Assembly: GCA_002297965.1 (NCBI GenBank)
Contig: DBLF01000057.1
Span: forward strand, 13,398-25,945
Length of the DNA: 12,548 bases
Direction: 5' to 3'
DNA from: Candidatus Segatella papionis
Lineage (GTDB): Bacteria; Bacteroidota; Bacteroidia; Bacteroidales; Bacteroidaceae
The position numbers were made by a program, and so were the translations under genes. How positions within the stretch are numbered: position 1 is the first letter of the stretch; the number at the start of each line of letters is the position of its first letter. The notes under the pieces are model-generated. The model saw nothing but the letters and a program-made list of their open reading frames with translations, did not search any database and had not been told where the DNA came from. Shown here piece by piece: positions 6,344 through 12,341 of the stretch.

Positions 6344-6744
6344 AGTTTTTCCACCAACCGTTGCAAGTTTTTATGCATCTTGGCATCTATCTCTGCCGAA
6401 TCATGCAACTTGTCATCTTGCCAAATCACGGCAAGCAACAGTTGTTTATCGGGCATCAGATTCATTCGCTCCAATAGAGCCAGCTTTTGCTTGCGATAAG
6501 CTTCGCGTATCTGTCGCTTCACCCGATTACGTTTCACCGCTCTCTTAAAGAAACGCTTCGATACGCTTATCAACACTTCTACAGGTGCATCCTGCTCATT
6601 GTTTCTGTCAACAACTAGATACACCATCTTCAAAGGCCAAGCCGTCAAAGCACGACTTTTGCCGCTAAAGAGCTTGTCTATGAGCATTCGCTTACACAGA
6701 TGCTCTTTCTTTCCGAAAGTGTAGTCTATCTCTGTCAACATCAT
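6340..6744 (-). CDS. rnpA: Ribonuclease P protein component
   Basis: A 134-residue basic protein that binds the RNase P RNA and helps remove tRNA 5' leaders. The family signature KRAVKRNRVKRQIREAYR spans 67-84, with the RNR core at 72-74. The N-terminal FGKKEHLCKR (10-19) matches the usual F/K-rich start region. Two Met codons open the frame (6744 and 6741); either is possible. It follows hemD by 8 bases and overlaps yidD by 4, so it sits inside one operon. Length is typical for Bacteroidota. Confidence 0.95.
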   Translation of the reverse strand: MMLTEIDYTFGKKEHLCKRMLIDKLFSGKSRALTAWPLKMVYLVVDRNNEQDAPVEVLISVSKRFFKRAVKRNRVKRQIREAYRKQKLALLERMNLMPDKQLLLAVIWQDDKLHDSAEIDAKMHKNLQRLVEKL

Positions 6745-6752
6745 TTTGTTCT

Positions 6753-7502
6753 TTATTTATTATTTCGCTTCAGATATTCCTTCAGTGCTCCAGTCATAGA
6801 AGGGAACTCCTTGGTAGGAGCCTCCAAGTCGAGTCGAAGTCCTTCGTCCTGAATGGTCTTCACGGTAGCAGGACCGAATGCACCGAGCGCAATGTCACCC
6901 TGCTTGAAGTCAGGGAAGTTTTTCTTCAACGCCTTTACACCTGTAGGGCTAAAGAAAATCATCATATCGTAATCGAAATTCTTCACCTCTTCTTCTGTGA
7001 AGTCATTGCTTACCGTGCGATACATCACGCACTCAGTATGCTTCAGCTTCTTTTCGTCGAGAAGATTCTTAATGTCATCATTATGAACGCTGCTTAATGG
7101 AACAAGATATTTCTCGGTCTTGTGACGAGTCATCTGTGCCATCAGTCCATCAATCTTACCAGTATCGCCGAAGAACACCTTGCGCTTGCGGTACTGCACA
7201 TATTTCTGGATGTAGAGTGCGATTGTCTCAATCACACAGAAATACTTCATGTCCTCAGGGATGGTAATACGCATTTCCTTTGCCAACTTGAAGTAATTAT
7301 CTACTGCATGGCGAGATGTAAAAACAACTGCAGTGTAGTCAAGCAGATTTACCTTCTGCTGACGGAATTCTTTCGCTGTAAGTCCCTCAACCTTGAAGAA
7401 TGGGCGGAACACACACTCTACTCCATACTCCTTCTCGATATCATAGTAAGGAGATTTCTCGCTAGCTGGTTTTGGCTGAGAAACTAAAATCTTTTTAATC
7501 AT
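6753..7502 (-). CDS. hemD: Uroporphyrinogen-III synthase family protein (HemD-like)
   Basis: A 249-residue protein of the HemD fold: two similar alpha/beta lobes, the first with YTAVVFTSRHAVDNYF (about 56-71), the second with YDMMIFFSPTGVKALKKNFP (about 177-196) and GAFGPATVKTIQDEGL near the C-terminus. These are the family's SRxAV and SPTGV elements. True HemD closes hydroxymethylbilane to uroporphyrinogen III. HemD has few invariant catalytic residues and diverges fast, so enzymatic function cannot be proven here. No other tetrapyrrole gene is nearby; it sits 6 bases after DUF4271 and 8 before rnpA. The fold assignment is strong; the reaction is moderate. Confidence 0.85.
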   Translation of the reverse strand: MIKKILVSQPKPASEKSPYYDIEKEYGVECVFRPFFKVEGLTAKEFRQQKVNLLDYTAVVFTSRHAVDNYFKLAKEMRITIPEDMKYFCVIETIALYIQKYVQYRKRKVFFGDTGKIDGLMAQMTRHKTEKYLVPLSSVHNDDIKNLLDEKKLKHTECVMYRTVSNDFTEEEVKNFDYDMMIFFSPTGVKALKKNFPDFKQGDIALGAFGPATVKTIQDEGLRLDLEAPTKEFPSMTGALKEYLKRNNK

Positions 7503-7508
7503 CTTGTC

Positions 7509-8537
7509 TTAAAAGTTTATTTTCAAATAATGACTGATTAATACTAATCCACCCCATAGGGCAGACAACGGTACCACTTCGAGGGCACAAAAGTACAAAA
7601 ATATCTGCAAAAACAAGCCATTTCTTTTAAAAAAGATAAGATAACTCTTATAAAATGACAATATTTTCACCAATATGAGCACTATTATGGTGTATATCAC
7701 TGCCACATGTAGCGATAAGTCGAAGTAAGACAGTAGCATAACCACTGGGAACAACAACACACCCTCACACGACAGGAGGAAGAGGTAAGCCTTCAGCCAT
7801 TGTTCATTTTTTTTCTTGTCAAAGAACACCCATCCCGATATGGAATAAAGCAATGCTTTGAGTAGGCAATACCCCATCACATATCCTGCATAAATACTAA
7901 TCACAAGGTTCTGCTCGATGATAAACGTATCGCTAATGGAAGCCTTGGAATAAATGAAATACCCAATGGCAATCAGCAGACAGGTCTGCAACACAAAGAA
8001 GAACTGGAAGCGAACCTCCGAGCTGGTCTCTGTAATCACCGTAGTACCCTCACGCTGTGTGCGGAAGAAAGCCTTCGCCTGGCGTATGATGAAGTGCTTC
8101 GACTTGGCAAAAGCCACGCATGCCAACACGAAACATAACAGCAGCAACGAGGTAATAAAATTATCACCTGCCACCGCATAAGGCACAGGGTCACCCGCCA
8201 CGCCGAGTCGCCCACCCCTCAATTCCGGATGGAAAAGCGAGTCTCTCGAAAAGAACGACTCGCGATAGTATTGTGGCAAGCTCACATCCCGGAAGCTTTT
8301 TCCTGCCTTTTGTCCTGGCAGGTGCAAGGTATCGGGCATCCCGCTCCAGTGTATCTCGCTAGGCTTGATGTGTGCCCTGATCATCGAATCTTGCTGGGCA
8401 GGGGTTGCATTCTTAGGCAGCCAACTCAGCACCTGTTTGGGCGTGAGTTGGCTGCTATGATTTTGTCGGCTAGGCGACAGTTGTTGTTCTGCGCCATCCT
8501 CCAATTCTGTATGTATCGAATCTGCTTGCTGCACCAT
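7509..8537 (-). CDS. DUF4271 family membrane protein
   Basis: A 342-residue protein of unknown function that I recognise as a Bacteroidota DUF4271 protein. The N-terminal 125 residues are soluble and polar, with conserved-looking LTPKQVLSWLPKNATPAQQD (31-50), HLPG (72-75) and QYYRESFFSRDSLFHPEL (89-106). Then come about six hydrophobic segments: roughly 127-145, 178-198, 210-232, 249-269, 274-295 and 306-335. No catalytic motif is visible. It is 6 bases upstream of hemD on the same strand. The 77-base gap to metK shows neither a -7 box nor a clear terminator, so readthrough from metK is possible. Confidence 0.85.
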   Translation of the reverse strand: MVQQADSIHTELEDGAEQQLSPSRQNHSSQLTPKQVLSWLPKNATPAQQDSMIRAHIKPSEIHWSGMPDTLHLPGQKAGKSFRDVSLPQYYRESFFSRDSLFHPELRGGRLGVAGDPVPYAVAGDNFITSLLLLCFVLACVAFAKSKHFIIRQAKAFFRTQREGTTVITETSSEVRFQFFFVLQTCLLIAIGYFIYSKASISDTFIIEQNLVISIYAGYVMGYCLLKALLYSISGWVFFDKKKNEQWLKAYLFLLSCEGVLLFPVVMLLSYFDLSLHVAVIYTIIVLILVKILSFYKSYLIFFKRNGLFLQIFLYFCALEVVPLSALWGGLVLISHYLKINF

Positions 8538-8614
8538 TCTCTTATATCCGTTTCTCTAAGGAAAAGTTCTCTTTTTATTATATCTTTTTTTATTGTCCGA
8601 GCACCTTCTTGTTC

Positions 8615-9889
8615 TTAAAGCCCGAATGCTTTCTTGATGTCCTCTACCTTGTCGAGCTTCTCCCATGTGAAGAGTTCTACCTTCATGGTCTTTGCCTCGT
8701 GATAGCGGCTGGTGAAAGTTTTCTCCACCACCTCGTTCTTGCGTCCCATGTGTCCGTAAGCAGCTGTTTCGAAGAACATCGGCTGGCGCAGTTTCAACTG
8801 GCGTTCGATAGCCTTAGGACGAAGATCGAACATTTCGGCGATTTTCTTGGCAATCTCGCCATCGGTCATATTCACATGGCTTCTTCCGTATGTATTTACA
8901 TAGATGCTCACAGGCTCAGCCACACCGATAGCATAACTCACCTGTACCAACATTTCGTCGGCAACACCTGCTGCCACCATATTCTTGGCGATGTAACGGG
9001 CTGCGTATGCAGCAGAGCGGTCCACCTTGCTGGAATCTTTTCCAGAGAAGGCACCACCACCATGGGCACCCTTGCCGCCGTATGTATCCACGATAATCTT
9101 ACGACCTGTAAGGCCCGTGTCTCCATGAGGACCACCAATGACGAATTTACCGGTTGGATTCACGAAATACTTGATGTCATCATTGAAGAGAGCCAACACC
9201 TTGTCGCTCAAGTGCGTCTTCACTCTAGGAATCAAGATATTGAGTACATCCTCACGAATCTTTGCCAACATAGCCTCGTCGTCGTCCTCTCCGTTTGCCT
9301 TCTTGATGAAGTCGTCGTGCTGGGTAGAAACCACGATGGTGTCGATGCGCTGTGGAATATTGTCGTCTGAGTATTCGATGGTTACCTGGCTCTTGGAGTC
9401 TGGGCGAAGATAAGTCATTACTTTGCCCTCCTTGCGGATGTCTGCAAGGACTCGCATTATCAGCTGCGCCAAGTCCAAAGAAACAGGCATATAGTTGTCG
9501 GTTTCATTGGTAGCGTAACCAAACATCATACCCTGGTCGCCAGCGCCCTGGTTCTCGTCCTCCTCACGGCTCACGCCACGGTTGATGTCGTCGCTCTGTT
9601 CGTGGATGGCGGTGAGCACACCACAAGAGTCACCGTCAAACTGATACTCACTCTTTGTGTAACCTATCTTCTTGATGGTCTTGCGAGCGATGGTCTGCAA
9701 ATCTACATATACATTGGAGCGAACCTCACCCATGATGACTACCTGACCTGTAGTGCAGAATGTCTCGATTGCACAATGCGCATGGTCATCATAGGCCAAG
9801 AACTGGTCGAGCAATGCGTCTGAAATCTGGTCAGACACTTTATCTGGATGTCCTTCAGATACTGATTCTGATGAAAACAAATATGCCAT
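8615..9889 (-). CDS. metK: S-adenosylmethionine synthetase
   Basis: A 424-residue cytosolic enzyme making SAM from ATP and methionine. Motifs: GHPDKVSDQISDA (13-25), GAGDQGMMFGYA (115-126), the P-loop-like GGGAFSGKDSSKVDRS (277-292) and DLRP (355-358). It is longer than the roughly 385 residues of E. coli MetK, with extra residues around 197-225 (acidic GEDDDEAM), typical of Bacteroidota. Its product is the methyl donor for the O-methyltransferase later in the window, though the two are not linked. A -7 box lies at 9939-9946; the leader is short (about 45 bases) and I see no SAM riboswitch in it. Confidence 0.97.
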   Translation of the reverse strand: MAYLFSSESVSEGHPDKVSDQISDALLDQFLAYDDHAHCAIETFCTTGQVVIMGEVRSNVYVDLQTIARKTIKKIGYTKSEYQFDGDSCGVLTAIHEQSDDINRGVSREEDENQGAGDQGMMFGYATNETDNYMPVSLDLAQLIMRVLADIRKEGKVMTYLRPDSKSQVTIEYSDDNIPQRIDTIVVSTQHDDFIKKANGEDDDEAMLAKIREDVLNILIPRVKTHLSDKVLALFNDDIKYFVNPTGKFVIGGPHGDTGLTGRKIIVDTYGGKGAHGGGAFSGKDSSKVDRSAAYAARYIAKNMVAAGVADEMLVQVSYAIGVAEPVSIYVNTYGRSHVNMTDGEIAKKIAEMFDLRPKAIERQLKLRQPMFFETAAYGHMGRKNEVVEKTFTSRYHEAKTMKVELFTWEKLDKVEDIKKAFGL

Positions 9890-9938
9890 ATTTTTCCTTA
9901 TTTTCTGTTATTTATTGCTATTCCTTATTTTGCGGCTG

Positions 9939-9946
9939 CAAAGTTA
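9939..9946 (-). promoter_or_regulatory. -7 box for metK
   Basis: On the minus strand this reads TAACTTTG followed by CA, matching TAnnTTTG, 49 bases before the metK start. No TTTG is found at -33. An 8-bp inverted repeat (GATTCAGC at 9961-9968, GCTGAATC at 10021-10028) lies upstream and runs into the xerD stop codon; its 52-base loop makes a function doubtful. Confidence 0.6.
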
Positions 9947-10026
9947 CGCATTTTTTTTCAGATTCAGCCATTTTCGATTGAAAAATAGAACTTTTCCCCG
10001 CGAATATCCTCCCATTTATAGCTGAA

Positions 10027-10941
10027 TCACAGATTATTCTCTTTGCGATACTTGATATTACGTGGATGATGCTCCAAAATAGCCTTTCGAAGGTCAGAAG
10101 TTTCAAGATGCGTATAGATTTCCGTGGTGCCAATGTCCTCGTGCCCCAACAACGCCTGAATCACTCTTAGGTCGGCTCCTCCCTTGAGCAATGCCGTGGC
10201 AAAACTATGCCTCAGCGTATGGGGTGAGATGGTTTTCTTGATGCCCGCTTCCACTGCCGTACGTTTAATCATAATAAGTATCATGTTGCGGGTGAGGTGA
10301 GCACCACGACGGTTCAGAAACACATAGTCTTCCTCACCTGGCTTTATCTTCATCAGATTTCTGTCGAAATACCACAAATGGATTTCCTTCAACGCCTTGT
10401 CGGAGATAGGCACCAGCCGTTCCTTGCTGCCTTTGCCGAGCACTCTGATAAATTTCTCATCCTCAAACACCTGGCTTATCTTTAGGTTAACCAACTCAGA
10501 CACACGCAACCCACAGGAAAACAAGGTTTCTATGATGGCTTTGTTGCGCTGTCCCTCCCATTTAGAGAGGTCGATGGCAGCCTCCAACATATCCACCTCT
10601 TCCACCGAAAGGTATTCTGGCAGATGCTCACCCAAACGAGGCCAGGGCAGAAGTTCCGTAGGATCGTCTTTCAGATAGTCATCCAGTACCAGGAAGCGAT
10701 AGAAGGAGCGTACGCCACTCAGGATGCGAGCTTGCGAGCGAGCAACGATTCCTCTGTCGTGCAGACTAGCCGAAAAGCTCTCCAAGTCTTCCAGCTTCAT
10801 GTCGAGCAAAGCCACATCGTTCTTCTCGGCATATTCTATGAGGTAACTCAAGTCGCGATGGTACGCCTCCAGCGTGTTGGGCGAATAGTTTCGTTCCAAC
10901 TTAAGGTACCTCATATAGTTTTTGACAATGTCATTTGCCAT
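10027..10941 (-). CDS. xerD: Site-specific tyrosine recombinase XerD-type
   Basis: A 304-residue tyrosine recombinase with an N-terminal SAM-like core-binding domain (about 1-90) and a catalytic domain (about 108-295). All catalytic residues are seen: R146 (CGLRVSEL), K170 (LGKGSKER), H241 and R244 (HTLRHSFAT), H267 (LLGHEDI) and nucleophile Y276 (EIYTHL). The spacing matches E. coli XerD almost exactly. With a partner it resolves chromosome dimers at dif. Length, sequence and housekeeping context favour XerD over a mobile-element integrase; no attachment repeats or phage genes are nearby. Start MANDIVKNY is preceded by a purine-rich stretch without Shine-Dalgarno. Confidence 0.92.
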   Translation of the reverse strand: MANDIVKNYMRYLKLERNYSPNTLEAYHRDLSYLIEYAEKNDVALLDMKLEDLESFSASLHDRGIVARSQARILSGVRSFYRFLVLDDYLKDDPTELLPWPRLGEHLPEYLSVEEVDMLEAAIDLSKWEGQRNKAIIETLFSCGLRVSELVNLKISQVFEDEKFIRVLGKGSKERLVPISDKALKEIHLWYFDRNLMKIKPGEEDYVFLNRRGAHLTRNMILIMIKRTAVEAGIKKTISPHTLRHSFATALLKGGADLRVIQALLGHEDIGTTEIYTHLETSDLRKAILEHHPRNIKYRKENNL

Positions 10942-10957
10942 TTTCTTCTCTCTTTTT

Positions 10958-10989
10958 TTTGTCTGTTTCCTAATTTATTGTTACCTTTG
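10958..10989 (+). promoter_or_regulatory. Promoter of aroQ
   Basis: TTTG at 10958-10961 and TACCTTTG at 10982-10989 are 20 bases apart, the ideal Bacteroidota arrangement. The start site should be near 10995, giving an aroQ leader of about 112 bases that opens with copy 2 of the repeat hairpin. Confidence 0.75.
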
Positions 10990-11053
10990 CAGAAGAAAAG
11001 CTGCACTCGGCAATTTGAAAGCAATCTTTCATTGCGCTCGTTTGCATTTTCTT
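10982..11053 (+). repeat. Structured leader/repeat element, copy 2 (xerD-aroQ gap)
   Basis: This is 60/70 identical, ungapped, to the element before the SDR (4164 down to 4095) and in the same relation to a TAnnTTTG box. The 61-nt hairpin (10993-11053) has outer stem AAGAAAA/TTTTCTT, TGCA/TGCA, CTCG on both sides of the internal loop, GCAAT/ATTGC, a TT bulge and GAAAG/CTTTC around CAAT. Compared with copy 1, the outer stem has two compensatory pair swaps, the middle stem one swap plus a G-T to G-C change. That pattern argues for selection on the fold. It lies in the aroQ leader and antisense to the xerD leader. Confidence 0.7.
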
Positions 11054-11060
11054 TGCACTG

Positions 11061-11068
11061 CAAAGATA
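11061..11068 (-). promoter_or_regulatory. -7 box for xerD, facing the aroQ promoter
   Basis: On the minus strand this reads TATCTTTG, matching TAnnTTTG; it is the only such box between the genes on this strand. No TTTG is seen 19-21 bases upstream. The predicted start near 11054 gives a xerD leader of about 113 bases. The box shares its bases with a perfect palindrome, CTTTGCA-C-TGCAAAG (11051-11065). Confidence 0.55.
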
Positions 11069-11107
11069 CAAAAAATAAATGACACAGACTTATAAAAACG
11101 ATTGATT

Positions 11108-11542
11108 ATGAAGATACAAATTATTAATGGTCCTAATTTGAACCTCCTGGGGGTTCGTGAGCCAGGAATTTACGGCAGCAATTCCTTCGAAAGCTATCTC
11201 CCTAAGCTGAAGGCTAAATATCCTGACGTGGAGATAGAGTATTACCAAAGCAACATTGAGGGCGAACTGATCAACAAATTGCAGGAAGTTGGTTTTTCTT
11301 ACGATGGTGTGGTGCTCAACGCTGGTGCCTACACTCATACCAGCATCGCCTTGCAAGATTGCATCCGCAGCTTGAAGTGTCCTTGCGTAGAGGTTCACAT
11401 CTCCAATGTCCACAAGCGCGAGGAGTTCCGCCATCATTCTTATATCTCTTGCGCTTGTCTGGGGGTAATCTGCGGTTTTGGCCTCGCCTCTTACGACCTT
11501 GCCATCGCAGGTATCCTCGCCCAGAAGGAAGAGCAGGAATAG
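11108..11542 (+). CDS. aroQ: 3-dehydroquinate dehydratase, type II
   Basis: A 144-residue type II dehydroquinase, the third step of the shikimate pathway, normally a dodecamer in the cytosol. Motifs in order: INGPNLNLLGVREPGIYG (with the catalytic Tyr in GIYG), VVLNAGAYTHTS (substrate-binding Asn and His), EVHISNVHKREEFRHHS (the HxSN signature) and CGFGLASYDLA. Length matches the family (about 140-150). I chose the ATG at 11108; an in-frame TTG two codons earlier is unlikely since the family starts with MK-hydrophobic-NGPN. It is followed by the O-methyltransferase on the same strand after a 107-base gap with tandem repeats. Confidence 0.96.
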   Translation: MKIQIINGPNLNLLGVREPGIYGSNSFESYLPKLKAKYPDVEIEYYQSNIEGELINKLQEVGFSYDGVVLNAGAYTHTSIALQDCIRSLKCPCVEVHISNVHKREEFRHHSYISCACLGVICGFGLASYDLAIAGILAQKEEQE

Positions 11543-11580
11543 TCCCTACATCTTTACTCCGTATTTAAAAACTCTTCACT

Positions 11581-11668
11581 ATATATGGACGAAGATAGGA
11601 ACATATATGACGAAGATAGTACATATATGACTGAGATTGAACTTAATATATGACTGAGACAGAACTTA
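11581..11668 (+). repeat. Four tandem units reiterating a translation-start sequence
   Basis: Four head-to-tail units each begin ATATATG: 11581-11602, 11603-11622, 11623-11645 and 11646-11668 (22, 20, 23 and 23 bases). Units 3 and 4 match at 21 of 23 bases; units 1 and 2 share ACGAAGATAG and differ by small indels. Unit 4 contains the start codon and first codons of the O-methyltransferase (ATGACTGAG), and unit 3 is a near copy of that start. This looks like slippage or duplication of the initiation region. Confidence 0.85.
11585..11653 (+). CDS. Possible 22-codon leader ORF coupled to the O-methyltransferase
   Basis: An ATG at 11585 opens a 22-codon frame, very acidic (it begins MDEDRNIYDEDSTYM), that ends with TGA at 11651-11653. 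That stop overlaps the O-methyltransferase start as ATGA. A second in-frame ATG (11627, inside unit 3) would give an 8-residue peptide MTEIELNI. It arises wholly from the tandem repeats, so it may be an accident of duplication; alternatively, ribosomes ending here could re-initiate on the next gene. No homology is recognised. Confidence 0.3.
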   Translation: MDEDRNIYDEDSTYMTEIELNI

Positions 11669-12288
11669 TAGACCAGTATATCTGCCAACACATCGAGCCG
11701 GAGGGCGACTATCTCTACCGTCTCTATCGTGCCACCAACATCCACACCATCCATGGGCGTATGGCCAGCGGTCACATCCAAGGAAGGCTGCTCAAGATGT
11801 TGGTACAGATGATACGCCCCAAAAACATTTTGGAAGTGGGAACCTTCAGTGGCTACAGTGCCATCTGCCTAGCACAAGGACTGCAAGAAGGCGGCAAGCT
11901 CTACACCTTCGAGATTAACGACGAGATGGAAGACTTCACCCGTCCGTGGATAGAAGGTTCGGAAGTTGCCAACAAGATAGACTTCCGCATTGGGGACGCC
12001 AATGTCGAGGCTCCCAAGCTGAACGTAATGTTCGACATGGCTTTCGTGGATGGCGACAAGCGTACTTACATCGAGACCTACGAGATGGTCATGCGCATTC
12101 TGAATCCAGGCGGCTATATCCTGGCAGACAATACGCTTTGGGATGGGCACGTCATCGACCCAGCCTACGACCGCGACCAACAAACTAAAGGTATCCGTGC
12201 TTTCAACGACTTGATTGCCAGTGACCCTAGGGTAGAAGTAGTGATTCTGCCATTGAGAGACGGACTCACACTGATAAGAAAGAAATAG
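11650..12288 (+). CDS. Class I SAM-dependent O-methyltransferase (Methyltransf_3 / CCoAOMT-like)
   Basis: A 212-residue Rossmann-fold methyltransferase. Motif I is ILEVGTFSGYSAICLA (60-75); the acidic end of beta 2 is TFEIND (86-91); MAFVDGDK (130-137) and ADNTLW (159-164) supply the family's divalent-metal ligands D134, D160 and N161. It therefore resembles metal-dependent catechol/caffeoyl-CoA-type O-methyltransferases. In bacteria such proteins are also annotated as tRNA-modifying (TrmR-like), so the substrate is open. It is probably co-transcribed with aroQ, as no -7 box was found in the gap. The start at 11650 was chosen because the MTETELID start fits the N-terminal helix; unit 3 of the repeat is out of frame with it. 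Its stop codon lies inside the terminator stem. Confidence 0.92.
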   Translation: MTETELIDQYICQHIEPEGDYLYRLYRATNIHTIHGRMASGHIQGRLLKMLVQMIRPKNILEVGTFSGYSAICLAQGLQEGGKLYTFEINDEMEDFTRPWIEGSEVANKIDFRIGDANVEAPKLNVMFDMAFVDGDKRTYIETYEMVMRILNPGGYILADNTLWDGHVIDPAYDRDQQTKGIRAFNDLIASDPRVEVVILPLRDGLTLIRKK

Positions 12289-12336
12289 AAACAGAAATCC
12301 CCCACCAGCTTTGGCGGGGGATTTCTGTTTCTATTT
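12283..12336. terminator. Strong bidirectional terminator with 21-bp perfect stem
   Basis: The arms 12283-12303 and 12316-12336 are perfect reverse complements (21 bp), with a 12-base loop in which CCA and TGG can also pair. The core is five C/G pairs followed by A/T-rich pairs, so each direction ends in a T-rich arm. It overlaps the O-methyltransferase stop codon (12286-12288) and ends 6 bases before the stop of the converging permease gene. Confidence 0.93.
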
Positions 12337-12341
12337 CAGTC

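Noticed and set aside
8609..9370. A 253-codon open frame on the plus strand
   Set aside because: It is antisense to metK; such frames arise from the codon bias of the real gene.
9890..9946. A SAM riboswitch before metK
   Set aside because: The predicted leader is only about 45 bases, A/T-rich and without the stems of a SAM aptamer.
9961..10028. Inverted repeat GATTCAGC/GCTGAATC as a terminator for xerD
   Set aside because: The 52-base loop and lack of a T-run make it weak, and 8-bp matches at this distance occur by chance.
9918..10133. A 71-codon minus-strand frame between xerD and metK
   Set aside because: It overlaps the end of xerD in another frame and runs through the metK promoter; no motif supports it.
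10027..10941. A phage or mobile-element integrase
   Set aside because: Length, full residue spacing and context match housekeeping XerD; no phage gene, transposase or attachment repeat is near.
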